17,339 nt of DNA, from the NCBI GenBank assembly GCA_016193385.1, contig JACPSF010000321.1, forward strand, positions 1 to 17,339. Reading direction: 5' to 3'. The notes under the pieces were generated by a model. The model saw only the letters and a program-made list of their open reading frames with translations, was not told the origin of the DNA and made no database searches. The position numbers were made by a program, and so were the translations under genes. Positions 6,593 through 16,157 of the stretch are shown one piece after another. The number at the start of each line of letters is the position of its first letter. Position 1 is the first letter of the stretch. Source of the DNA: Deltaproteobacteria bacterium (GTDB taxonomy: Bacteria; Desulfobacterota_B; Binatia; UBA9968).

Positions 6593-7502
6593 AGCGACTC
6601 CCATCGTTGTTACGACTCGCGCGCTTCACGAAGCACTCCGGATGAATGAGCCGCGCAATGTCGGCTAAAGCCTCACCGAATCGGGGTCCGGGCCGTAAGA
6701 TCTTGTCGGAAGGATACGAGTAGATGCGTCCTTCTCGAACGGCTGGAACCGACCTCAAATCGCCCCAACGCTTGACGGACTCTTCCCGCTCCGATCCCAT
6801 GCCCGCTTCGATAATGACCTGCGGCGCCTTGGCTACCACAACCTCATCGGGCAAATTGAGCCAGGGCTGAGCGGCGCTCCCGGCGATGTTCTCGCCGGCG
6901 GCCAGAGTAATCAGCTCATCGATAAAATTCTTCCCGCCCACGGCGATCAAAGGATGAAAGCCGACCACCAAAAGCACGGAACGGCGCGCCGCTGGCGAAA
7001 CTCTCTTCTTCACCTCTTGAACCTGCGTCGTAATTTTTGCGACCAGTTTTTCTCCGGCGTTCTCATTCCTCAGCAGCTGGGCAATGGATCGGATCGAATT
7101 GAGGACGTCGCCCAGATTGGATACGGAAACCAATACAACTTTCAGACCCAATCGCTTCATCTCCCTCGCCTTCACCGGGTCGGTTGCGCCGGTGACGCCG
7201 ATGACGAGATCCGGTCTTTTAGCGACGATGGCTTCAAGACTGGGATTCACAAAGTCGCCGATCTTGGGGAGTCTCCGGGCTTCAGCCGGATAATCGCAAT
7301 GGGTTGTCACGCCGACCAAGCGATCACCGACACCGAGGGCGAACAATGTCTCCGTCACGCTGGGGGCGAGCGAAACGACTCTTCGGGGGACCGTCGCTTG
7401 ACCCGTGACGGATGGCGCTTCGCCGGCGCGGGCTTGTCCGGATAATCCGAGCAACAAGCCTACAAAAACATAGACGGCTAACATAGACTTCAGAGGATTC
7501 AT
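6573..7502 (-). CDS. btuF: Periplasmic corrinoid-binding protein BtuF
   Basis: A 309-residue protein starting at an ATG that overlaps the cobS stop (ATGA). It has a Sec signal peptide (MNPLKSMLAVYVFVGLLLGLSGQARA, likely cut before Gly-Glu) and no lipobox. The mature part is a class III (helical-backbone) binding protein: RRVVSLAPSVTETLFALGVGDRLVGVTTHCDYP, LPKIGDFVNPSLEAIVAKRPDLVIG, and the late AQPWLNLPDEVVVAKAPQVII. These match BtuF/HutB-type proteins closely, and SLAPSVTE and THCDYP are typical of the cobalamin group. It delivers corrinoid to BtuCD. The C-terminal tail is rich in Arg and Ser, extends past the usual fold and overlaps btuC. Confidence 0.9.
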   Translation of the reverse strand: MNPLKSMLAVYVFVGLLLGLSGQARAGEAPSVTGQATVPRRVVSLAPSVTETLFALGVGDRLVGVTTHCDYPAEARRLPKIGDFVNPSLEAIVAKRPDLVIGVTGATDPVKAREMKRLGLKVVLVSVSNLGDVLNSIRSIAQLLRNENAGEKLVAKITTQVQEVKKRVSPAARRSVLLVVGFHPLIAVGGKNFIDELITLAAGENIAGSAAQPWLNLPDEVVVAKAPQVIIEAGMGSEREESVKRWGDLRSVPAVREGRIYSYPSDKILRPGPRFGEALADIARLIHPECFVKRASRNNDGSRCESPKP

Positions 7503-8230
7503 CTTTGCGCTAGAGCCAAAAGGACCAGAGCCGAACACTCGCTCAACTCGCCGACGGCGCCGAAAATGTCTCCGGTCACTCCGCCCAGGTGCCGGTGAAA
7601 GTAGATCCTGCATCCCAGCGTAAAGATACCGATCCAAACCATGATCGCAATGCCGACAACTCCCAAGAAGCCCGCGACTAGTATGAGAGTAACCACAGTA
7701 GCGAAGAAAACATGTTTTCCCTCCATCCGACCGATCAAGATCGAGCCCAAACCCTCTTTTGCCGCCCTGGAACGATAGCCAAGCAGCACCATCGCCCAAC
7801 GTCCTAATAAAGGAGCCATCAGTAGCGCGCGCCATCGCTCTGCATCCAAAAGCTCGATGGATCGTGCCTTAAAGAGAATGACCAGAACGACGGCAAGAAC
7901 ACCGAAGACTCCGGTGTGGCTGTCGTCCATGATCCTGAGAACGCGCTCTGGATCTCCGCCAGCACCCAGTCCATCGAAAGTATCTGCGAGGCCGTCCAGA
8001 TGAAAGCCGCGGCTCAGTAAGGCTAATACGGCCACAAGCGCCAGACTCAAAAGCGCCGGCGGGGAAAACGGCTCCAGCAGCAAGTTCACAAGGACTAAGA
8101 TCGAGCCCAAGACAAAACCGACCAAGGGAAAGAAGAACGCAGCTTCACCGATCTCGTCGGCCGCGCGGTCCATGCGCTTGGGCCAGGGAAAGACGGTCAA
8201 AAACTGCAGCGCTGCCAAAAAAGATTTCAC
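7499..8230 (-). CDS. cobS: Adenosylcobinamide-GDP ribazoletransferase CobS
   Basis: A 243-residue membrane protein with about six hydrophobic segments. It starts FLAALQFLTVFPWP and carries the signature SRGFHLDGLADTFDGLGAGGDPERVLRIMDDSHTGVFG (about residues 69-106), whose Asp residues bind metal and substrate, and the late GGVTGDIFGAVGEL block. CobS joins AdoCbi-GDP to alpha-ribazole (or its phosphate), the last assembly step of the nucleotide loop, at the inner membrane. Start is GTG 8230, sharing GTGA with the cobT stop, and its own stop shares ATGA with btuF. Length is normal and the identification is secure. Confidence 0.93.
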   Translation of the reverse strand: MKSFLAALQFLTVFPWPKRMDRAADEIGEAAFFFPLVGFVLGSILVLVNLLLEPFSPPALLSLALVAVLALLSRGFHLDGLADTFDGLGAGGDPERVLRIMDDSHTGVFGVLAVVLVILFKARSIELLDAERWRALLMAPLLGRWAMVLLGYRSRAAKEGLGSILIGRMEGKHVFFATVVTLILVAGFLGVVGIAIMVWIGIFTLGCRIYFHRHLGGVTGDIFGAVGELSECSALVLLALAQR

Positions 8231-9282
8231 AAAATTTTCCCAGCGACACCAGCAGAGTCAAACGTCGCCATCTCACGCGCGACCTTGACTCCGGCTTCGA
8301 TCCATCCCATCGCCATACAAGCTCCCGTTCCCTCACCCAAGCGCATCTGCAGATCGAAAAGGGGAGCAAGCCGAAGTTCGTTGAGCATGGGCCGATGGCC
8401 GTTTTCCGCCGATAGATGGGAAGCGAAGAGAACATCTCTGATATCGGCGTTGAGACGGCAGGCCAAAAGGGCCGCCGAGGAGCATATGTAGCCGTCGAGA
8501 ACCATAGGGATACGGCAGACAGCCGCGCCAAGAATCAAACCCGTTATCGCGCCGATTTCCAGGCCGCCCGCCCTCGAAAGGACGTCGATGGGATCTTTAG
8601 GATCCGGTTGATTCAACCTGAGTCCGTCTTCGATGGCAGTAACTTTTCTTTCCCAAGTGTTGGCATCGATTCCTGTGCCTCTGCCTGTCGCATCCCGCGC
8701 GGAGAGTCCCGTCAAGGCGCAGAAGATCGCCGCTGCGCTGCTGGTGTTGCCGATGCCCATATCGCCTGCCCCAAGGAGAAAAACTTTCCGAGATGCTGCT
8801 TCTTGGGCCAGGCGAATTCCCGTTTCTACGGATTGCAGCGCCTCCTCTCGCGTCATCGCGGGTCCGCGGAGGAAATTATTCGTTCCCCGTTTGATCTTGT
8901 GAGAGCGTAAGCGGTCAAGCGGAGGGAAATCGTGATCTACTCCCATATCTACCACCTCGACGTCAACGCCGTAATGCCGTGCCAAGACGTTGATCGCAGC
9001 GCCGCCGTTGAGGAAGTTGTAGGTCATCTGAGCCGTTACTTCTTTGGGATAAGCGCTTACGCCTTCCTCGGAAATCCCGTGGTCGGCGGCGAAAACGAAC
9101 AGCAGTTTCGGCCCAAGCTCCGGAGGAATTTTGCCTTGAATACGAGAAACGCGACACGCCAGTTCCTCTAATCTGCCGAGACTCCCCTGCGGTTTTGTCA
9201 GGGAATCCAGCGTCCTTTTCATCTCGGCCTCCGTTGAGCGGTCCAAAGGTCGGATCTGTCTCAGGGTTTCTTCTAAGGGCAT
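8227..9282 (-). CDS. cobT: Nicotinate-nucleotide--dimethylbenzimidazole phosphoribosyltransferase CobT
   Basis: A 351-residue cytoplasmic enzyme that makes alpha-ribazole phosphate from nicotinate mononucleotide and the lower-ligand base. Seen motifs are LTKPQGSLGRLEELA, LLFVFAADHGISEEGVSAYP, FLNGGAAINVLARH, LLGAGDMGIGNTSSAAAIFCALTG, TGRGTGID, and near the end RLGEGTGACMAM. The Glu of that last block is residue 317, the position of the catalytic base known for CobT. ATG 9282 has an AAGGAAG site just upstream and overlaps the end of cobU by 10 bp. The open frame upstream of 9282 is cobU in another phase. The base used (dimethylbenzimidazole or another) cannot be told from this sequence. Confidence 0.95.
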   Translation of the reverse strand: MPLEETLRQIRPLDRSTEAEMKRTLDSLTKPQGSLGRLEELACRVSRIQGKIPPELGPKLLFVFAADHGISEEGVSAYPKEVTAQMTYNFLNGGAAINVLARHYGVDVEVVDMGVDHDFPPLDRLRSHKIKRGTNNFLRGPAMTREEALQSVETGIRLAQEAASRKVFLLGAGDMGIGNTSSAAAIFCALTGLSARDATGRGTGIDANTWERKVTAIEDGLRLNQPDPKDPIDVLSRAGGLEIGAITGLILGAAVCRIPMVLDGYICSSAALLACRLNADIRDVLFASHLSAENGHRPMLNELRLAPLFDLQMRLGEGTGACMAMGWIEAGVKVAREMATFDSAGVAGKIL

Positions 9283-9812
9283 ATTCTTCCTTTCTTCACG
9301 ATCACCGGTAACCCTGCAACCATCAGAACGACCTCGTCCGCAGCTTGGGCAAATCGCTGATTGGCCCAACCAACCAGGTCGCGAAAGCTCCGGGCCAGCG
9401 GATTATCCGGAACGATGGCCGAGCCCACCTCATTGGTCACAAAGAAAACGTGAAAGTCGAGCAAGGGCAGTTTTCCAATGAGTTCGTCGACTTTCTTGGT
9501 CAGCGCTTCTTCGTCTTGCCGGATGAGAAGGTTGCTGACCCAGAGCGTCAAGCAATCCACCACGGCACAATCCACTTCACCTCGGCGCCCGAGGAGTTCC
9601 CTCGACACTTCAATCGGCTCCTCGACTGTAATCCACTCGCTGCCCCGCCTTTTTCGGTGCTCCGCTATTCGCCGTGTCATCTCTTCGTCCTTAGCCTCCG
9701 CCGTTGCGAGGTAAAGGCGTCGGGCGCCGGTCTCTCCGGCCAGCTCTTCCGCATATCTGCTCTTTCCCGACCGCGCTCCGCCGGTAATCACGACAATCTG
9801 TTTTCGTTGCAT
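9273..9812 (-). CDS. cobU: Adenosylcobinamide kinase / guanylyltransferase CobU
   Basis: A 179-residue bifunctional enzyme that phosphorylates adenosylcobinamide and then transfers GMP to it. The Walker A loop GGARSGKS is at residues 11-18; LYLATAEAKDEEMTRRIAEHRKRR follows, with His52 at the place of the guanylylated histidine. Then come WITVEEP, VDCLTLWVSNLL, FVTNEVGSAIVPDNPLARSFRDLVGWANQ and the closing EVVLMVAGLPVIVK. ATG 9812 (MQRKQIVVITGG) gives the usual short leader with AAGGA about ten bases before it; ATG 9833 is an alternative. The cobU frame remains open into btuB, but that extension is noise. It follows btuB by 28 bp and overlaps cobT. Confidence 0.93.
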   Translation of the reverse strand: MQRKQIVVITGGARSGKSRYAEELAGETGARRLYLATAEAKDEEMTRRIAEHRKRRGSEWITVEEPIEVSRELLGRRGEVDCAVVDCLTLWVSNLLIRQDEEALTKKVDELIGKLPLLDFHVFFVTNEVGSAIVPDNPLARSFRDLVGWANQRFAQAADEVVLMVAGLPVIVKKGRICP

Positions 9813-9840
9813 TGAGGAAACATCCTTGCCCATGACGGCG

Positions 9841-11754
9841 CTAATTTTTTCCCAAGACCCCTTGAATACCCAGCAGAAAATTGAGCGGGCGGGCACGAAA
9901 GCCGTCCGCTTCCTCATATTTTCTATTCAAGAGATTCTCGATCTTGCCAAAGAGGCTTATGGTCTTCATTAAAGGAACCTTGACGGGCAGCAGATAGGAC
10001 CCCGCCAGGTCGAATCTGGTGTAGCCAGGCTTGGTGATGTTGGCAAAAGTCACGGCGTCAAAATCGTCCCGCCTTCCGACGATATTGGCAATCAAATTAA
10101 CATCCAAAGTCTCATAGTGATAATTCAGGCTGATACTCCCTCGATGGCGAGGCCTACGCGGAAGCGTGCCGTCCTCCGTATCCCAATCGAGATAAGTATA
10201 CTGAGCGTTCAATGATAAGGGTGAAAGGAGTTTAACACTGAGACTCCACTCCGCGCCGTCGAAACGCGCGCGCCCGACATTTTCCGCGCGAAAACAACCC
10301 AAAGGGTCTCCGGGGATGGGCCTGCCCTCGATCAAATCTTTAACTTCCCGATGGAAGTAGGTCACCCCGACCCTAGCTCGATCGCGCAAAAGTTGTTGCT
10401 CGACTCCTGCATTAAGCTCCCAGCTTTTTTCCGGACCTAAGTCAGGATTTCCGAACGCGGGACAGCCGAAAGCCGGGGGAAAGAACAACTCATTCAAGGT
10501 CGGGGCCTTGAAGCCTTGCGCGTAGCCTCCTTTCAGCCCGGTCCCCGTTTCCTTGAAGAGATAGGCAGCCGAGAAGGAGGGGGTCCACGCGGTTCCGAAT
10601 GTCTGATGACCATCAAGCCGTATTCCAGGAACCAAAATAAGCCGCCGGTCCAAAAGTTGAATTTGTTCCTGTAGATAATGACCCATATTTCGGATGGACC
10701 GATCAATCCCGGCGTTTGTGGCGGCCTGCCTCAGTTTATACTCGACCCCGAAGGTTGTCGTGCTCCATTCCTGCAAGCGGTAGTTGGTTTGAAATTCTCC
10801 GGTATTGATCTGGGGAAGGAAACGATCCCGAGACCTAGAATCGCAAGGGAAGCCAAAAATGACGCACGAGTCTGCATCATCGCTATCCTTGATATGCTCT
10901 TTAAAGATAGACCCGGAAATGCGGTAGTCCCATTCTTTGAAGATCCGCTGTTCCCACTCCAATTTGCCTAAATATTGCTCCACAGCTTCGCGCGCGTTGG
11001 GATCTGGCGCCGGGGCAAAGTTGTTATTATTGAACAGCCCCAGATCGGTCTTGACGAAGCGAAAAATCCCTTTGAGAGTTGAATCGTCTGTCAATCTGTA
11101 ATCTAGCCGCGCAGATGTGGCGAGATTTCGGTAATCGTCGTTGAAACGACGAAATCCCCGTGACTCGAGACGAGCTGCGCTGAAAGAATAACCGAAGTTG
11201 TCCTCTCCTCCTCTTAAACCGAGGAACTGGCGGTAGGTACGACCGTTACCCCCTTCCGTGGAAACCGTGAGCTCGGGCGATCCCTCACCTCTCTTCGTGA
11301 TGATATTGATGACGCCTCCGACCGCCTGCGAACCATAAAGAGTTCCCCCGGAGCCGCGCAAGACCTCGATCCGCTCGATATTCTCTGTTGTCAGGTGAGC
11401 AAAATCAAAACCGCCTAAAGTCGTGCTGTTGACCTCCATGCCATCCAGTAGCACTAAAACCTGATTAGAATTCGACCCACGAATGAAGACTGACGCTGCG
11501 CTGCCGCTGGAGCCTGTCTGAACCACATCGAGCCCCGGCACTTGGCGCAGGGTCTCTAGAACTGTCCGCGCTTGTTGGGCTCGGATCTCTTCGGCGGTGA
11601 TCACCCTCATCGACGCGGTTACCTCTTCCAGCGTTGTCGGCATCCGAGTTGCCGTGACCACAACCGGGGGGAGAGTCGAGTCCGGTCCGGGTTCCGCGGC
11701 GATCGAAAGAACAGGAAGAAAAACGGAAAGAAAAACAAGAAACAGAGCACTCAT
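9841..11754 (-). CDS. btuB: TonB-dependent outer-membrane corrinoid receptor BtuB
   Basis: A 637-residue outer-membrane receptor. It has a signal peptide (MSALFLVFLSVFLPVLSIAA), then a TonB box region PPVVVTATR at about residues 30-38. The plug domain follows (AEEIRAQQARTVLETLRQVPGLDVV, SVFIRGSNSNQVLVLLDGMEVN, RIEVLRGSGGTLYGSQAVGGVINIITK), then a 22-strand-type beta barrel with GYAQGFKAPTLNELFFP and a C-terminal FGKIENLLNRKYEEADGF block. ATG 11754 is chosen: AAGGAG is six bases upstream and the signal peptide begins there. The frame upstream runs through the riboswitch and is not coding. The corrinoid substrate follows from the riboswitch in its leader and the cob genes behind it. Confidence 0.92.
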   Translation of the reverse strand: MSALFLVFLSVFLPVLSIAAEPGPDSTLPPVVVTATRMPTTLEEVTASMRVITAEEIRAQQARTVLETLRQVPGLDVVQTGSSGSAASVFIRGSNSNQVLVLLDGMEVNSTTLGGFDFAHLTTENIERIEVLRGSGGTLYGSQAVGGVINIITKRGEGSPELTVSTEGGNGRTYRQFLGLRGGEDNFGYSFSAARLESRGFRRFNDDYRNLATSARLDYRLTDDSTLKGIFRFVKTDLGLFNNNNFAPAPDPNAREAVEQYLGKLEWEQRIFKEWDYRISGSIFKEHIKDSDDADSCVIFGFPCDSRSRDRFLPQINTGEFQTNYRLQEWSTTTFGVEYKLRQAATNAGIDRSIRNMGHYLQEQIQLLDRRLILVPGIRLDGHQTFGTAWTPSFSAAYLFKETGTGLKGGYAQGFKAPTLNELFFPPAFGCPAFGNPDLGPEKSWELNAGVEQQLLRDRARVGVTYFHREVKDLIEGRPIPGDPLGCFRAENVGRARFDGAEWSLSVKLLSPLSLNAQYTYLDWDTEDGTLPRRPRHRGSISLNYHYETLDVNLIANIVGRRDDFDAVTFANITKPGYTRFDLAGSYLLPVKVPLMKTISLFGKIENLLNRKYEEADGFRARPLNFLLGIQGVLGKN

Positions 11755-11760
11755 GGCATC

Positions 11761-11780
11761 TCCTTTTCCCGCGAAAGGGG
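11761..11780 (-). promoter_or_regulatory. Candidate hairpin hiding the btuB ribosome binding site
   Basis: Between the riboswitch and btuB the RNA contains CCCCTTT, six or seven loop bases, then AAAAGGAG, so the AAGGAG ribosome binding site (11761-11766) can pair with the upstream CCTTT. This is a plausible translation-control platform for the riboswitch. The pairing is visible, but its regulatory use is inferred. Confidence 0.4.
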
Positions 11781-11794
11781 ATTGTTGAGGCGGA

Positions 11795-12119
11795 GCGGAT
11801 AGGTCTCCTGGCTCAGGCTTTACCGGCCTGCTGAAAAAGGCCCATCTGCTTCGTTGCGCTTGCTCCGCTCGCTTCAACGTACTGCTAAAGTACGCCTCCG
11901 CTCGCGGCTCTTCGCGCGCCTTGCACCTGGGACCTTTTTGATCAGGCCGGAAGACAGGGTTGCTACGCCTTGTCTTAATCTACTCGCCGCGCCTTCCCAT
12001 CCTTCGTTTTCACTCAGGACAGTGGCTTGTACTTGCGGCTTTCGTGGCCGTCACAGTTGCGGGGCAGCAGGGGAATTCCCGCCTCAGGCAGGTCACCCCT
12101 TTCCCTTAAATCCGTCCGC
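11795..12119 (-). promoter_or_regulatory. Cobalamin (AdoCbl) riboswitch of btuB, interrupted by an inserted repeat
   Basis: On the minus strand the RNA shows the conserved blocks in order. These are P1 5' arm GCGGA (12119-12115), AAGGGAAAGGGGTGA, the CCCCGCAACTGTGA block, the B12 box GCCACTG, GATGGGAAGGCG, GAGTAG, then AGCCAGGAGACC and P1 3' arm TCCGC (11799-11795). About 150 bp at 11821-11970 separate GAGTAGATTAAGACA from AAGCCTGAGCC. The partner riboswitch upstream of tonB has only a few bases there, so this is extra sequence, mostly a palindromic element. Without it the aptamer would be about 175 nt, a normal size. It lies in the tonB-btuB gap, 40 bases before the btuB start. Whether it still folds is unknown. 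Confidence 0.88.
11823..11950. repeat. MITE-like palindromic element inside the btuB riboswitch
   Basis: The ends are perfect inverted repeats CCGGCCTG (11823-11830) and CAGGCCGG (11943-11950). Pairing continues inward with interruptions (CTGAAAAAGG against CCTTTTTGATCAG, CCCA against TGGG) to a centre GTACTGCTAAAGTAC at about 11879-11893. Two copies of CTCCGCTCGC lie on the same strand on either side of the centre. The ends and general plan resemble a widespread non-autonomous repeat of uncultured proteobacteria with a CTGCTGAAAAAGG terminus; that link is from memory. A further small inverted repeat, AAGACA/TGTCTT, follows at 11951-11976. Confidence 0.85.
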
Positions 12120-12170
12120 AGAATATAGTTTTAGGGCTTCTCCTCCTTCTTCTTAACGCTACTGTTTTGA

Positions 12171-12998
12171 TCAGTCGTTCTCATGCGGAGCTGCCTGGCG
12201 GTTGGCCAGCTTTGTCGCACGCTCAGGTCCGGCCAACCGGAAGACGATCGGGATCTTTACCCAGCTTCGCACGGGTTCTTCGTCCTGGCGCGCCGGATAA
12301 AAGCGCCAGCCCCCGACGGTTCCGCGCGCGGCCTCGTCGAGGGTTGGAAAACCGGAGCTTCGACTTACCTCGATTCTCTCAGGCCTTCCTTCGCGATCTA
12401 CCAAAACTGCAAGGAGCACCACACCTTCCCAACCCCGCCTGCGGGCCCTTTCGGGATACTCGGGGGCAGGGCTGTAAGCGTAACTGGCTCGAGAAAATGA
12501 CCGGCTTGGCTCGCTGGCGGTGCTTTTAGATATTTCGGATGCGAGAGCAAAAGCGCGTATTTTTTGGGTATTCGGCGCCGCCTTCGTCCCCTCCCCGTCT
12601 ACTTTGCCGGCAGGGGAGATCCCGGCTGGTGGTGCCGCCTTTACTTGCAAGGGTTCATCTCCTTTCGATTGCGCCGGTGGCATGGTTTCGGCGGGCAAAG
12701 TAGAACTGGACTCCAAGGCGAAAGCCGGGCTCGTTTCCCTAAACGGCCGGGCGAGGTTCGCTTCGCTTTGAACCGGCACCGCGTTCTCCTCGAGCGCCTG
12801 CCTAGGTTCTGTTAAATTTTTTACTGCCTTTCGCCCGCCCTTATTTTTAGCTGCACCTTGTTCAGCTCGCGTCCCGCTCTTTGTCAAGAGTATGACGGGC
12901 AATGTCTTCTCAGTCTCCCCTTTTGTAAATGGGGCAGGAATCATGAAAATGGTCGCGTGCAATGCGACGGATAAGAGGAAAAAAGAAAACAGCTTCAT
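12171..12998 (-). CDS. tonB: Energy transducer TonB
   Basis: A 275-residue protein with the TonB plan. An N-terminal signal anchor (FSFFLLSVALHATIFMIP, with the conserved Ser-x-x-x-His pattern) is followed by a long low-complexity periplasmic linker rich in Ala, Pro, Glu, Lys and Ser (about residues 24-185). The C-terminal TonB domain reads YSPAPEYPERARRRGWEGVVLLAVLVDREGR, then SRSSGFPTLDEAARGTVGGWRFYPAR. TonB passes the proton-motive energy of ExbB/ExbD to outer-membrane receptors; no exbBD is in the window. ATG 12998 has GAGGA upstream. Placed between two cobalamin riboswitches and before btuB, it is probably a dedicated TonB for corrinoid uptake. Confidence 0.9.
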   Translation of the reverse strand: MKLFSFFLLSVALHATIFMIPAPFTKGETEKTLPVILLTKSGTRAEQGAAKNKGGRKAVKNLTEPRQALEENAVPVQSEANLARPFRETSPAFALESSSTLPAETMPPAQSKGDEPLQVKAAPPAGISPAGKVDGEGTKAAPNTQKIRAFALASEISKSTASEPSRSFSRASYAYSPAPEYPERARRRGWEGVVLLAVLVDREGRPERIEVSRSSGFPTLDEAARGTVGGWRFYPARQDEEPVRSWVKIPIVFRLAGPERATKLANRQAAPHEND

Positions 12999-13056
12999 CG
13001 GAGTTTTCCTCGGGCCGCCGCGAGTATGAGAGAGGACAGTTCGAGATCGACCTTCC

Positions 13057-13073
13057 CCTCTCTCTCGGAGAGG
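13057..13073 (-). promoter_or_regulatory. Small hairpin in the tonB leader
   Basis: CCTCTC and GAGAGG (13073-13068 and 13062-13057 on the minus strand) form a perfect 6-bp stem with a 5-base loop, between the riboswitch and tonB. It may be part of the expression platform. No U-run follows, so a terminator is unlikely. Confidence 0.3.
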
Positions 13074-13084
13074 CCAGTCATTTA

Positions 13085-13244
13085 GCTCTAGGCAGGTCTC
13101 CTGGCTTAGGCTTTGTCCTACTCGCCGCGCCTTCCCATCCTTCGTCTTCGCTCAGGACAGTGGCTGTCGCTTGCGGCTTTCGTCGCCATCACAGTGGCGG
13201 GACCGCGCCGGAATTACACCGGACTTCCCTCGAAGCCTTAGAGC
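13085..13244 (-). promoter_or_regulatory. Cobalamin (AdoCbl) riboswitch of tonB
   Basis: A complete and compact aptamer of about 160 nt. In order on the minus strand: P1 5' arm GCTCTAAGGC (13244-13235), GAGGGAAGTCCGGTGTAATT, GCGGTCCCGCCACTGTGA, the B12 box AGCCACTG, GATGGGAAGGCG, GAGTAGGACAAAGCC, AGCCAGGAGACC, and P1 3' arm GCCTAGAGC (13093-13085), which pairs with the 5' arm. It lies 86 bases before the tonB start. Cobalamin binding is expected to lower tonB expression, and probably that of the genes behind it if transcripts run on. Confidence 0.95.
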
Positions 13245-13265
13245 GCTGTGCTGATAGAACGGGAA

Positions 13266-13292
13266 ACTATACTGAGAAAAGTGCCTTGTCAA
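13266..13292 (-). promoter_or_regulatory. Promoter of the riboswitch-tonB transcript
   Basis: On the minus strand TTGACA (13292-13287, perfect -35) is followed after 15 bases by TATAGT (13271-13266, 5/6 match to -10). The predicted start is about 13258-13260, some 15 bases before the riboswitch P1 helix. The spacer is a little short, but position and match are good. Confidence 0.6.
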
Positions 13293-16075
<2,783 letters not shown>

Positions 16076-16087
16076 CCCCCAAGATAA

Positions 16088-16150
16088 GTTCAAAGCGTTT
16101 GAGCGGTTCAAGCCGTTTAAGACGTTTCGAACGATTTGAACTACTCGAAC
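16088..16150. repeat. Array of seven 9-bp units between gyrB and gyrA (copy B)
   Basis: Units start at 16088, 16097, 16106, 16115, 16124, 16133 and 16142. The first four follow GTTCAAGNC and the last three NNNTYGAAC, the complementary form, so the array is a degenerate inverted repeat with a centre near 16123/16124. It fills nearly the whole 82-bp gyrB-gyrA gap and ends 7 bases before the gyrA ATG, leaving no room for a ribosome binding site. Phase, length and orientation match copy A at 3657-3719. Confidence 0.85.
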
Positions 16151-16157
16151 GATTAAA

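Noticed and set aside
11755..11877. Longer btuB start at 11877
   Set aside because: The extension runs through the riboswitch and the palindrome. The signal peptide and a good ribosome binding site fix the start at 11754.
12120..12170. Separate promoter for the btuB riboswitch transcript
   Set aside because: A TATATT at about 12125-12130 on the minus strand resembles a -10 box but has no acceptable -35 box at the right distance. Read-through from tonB is as likely.
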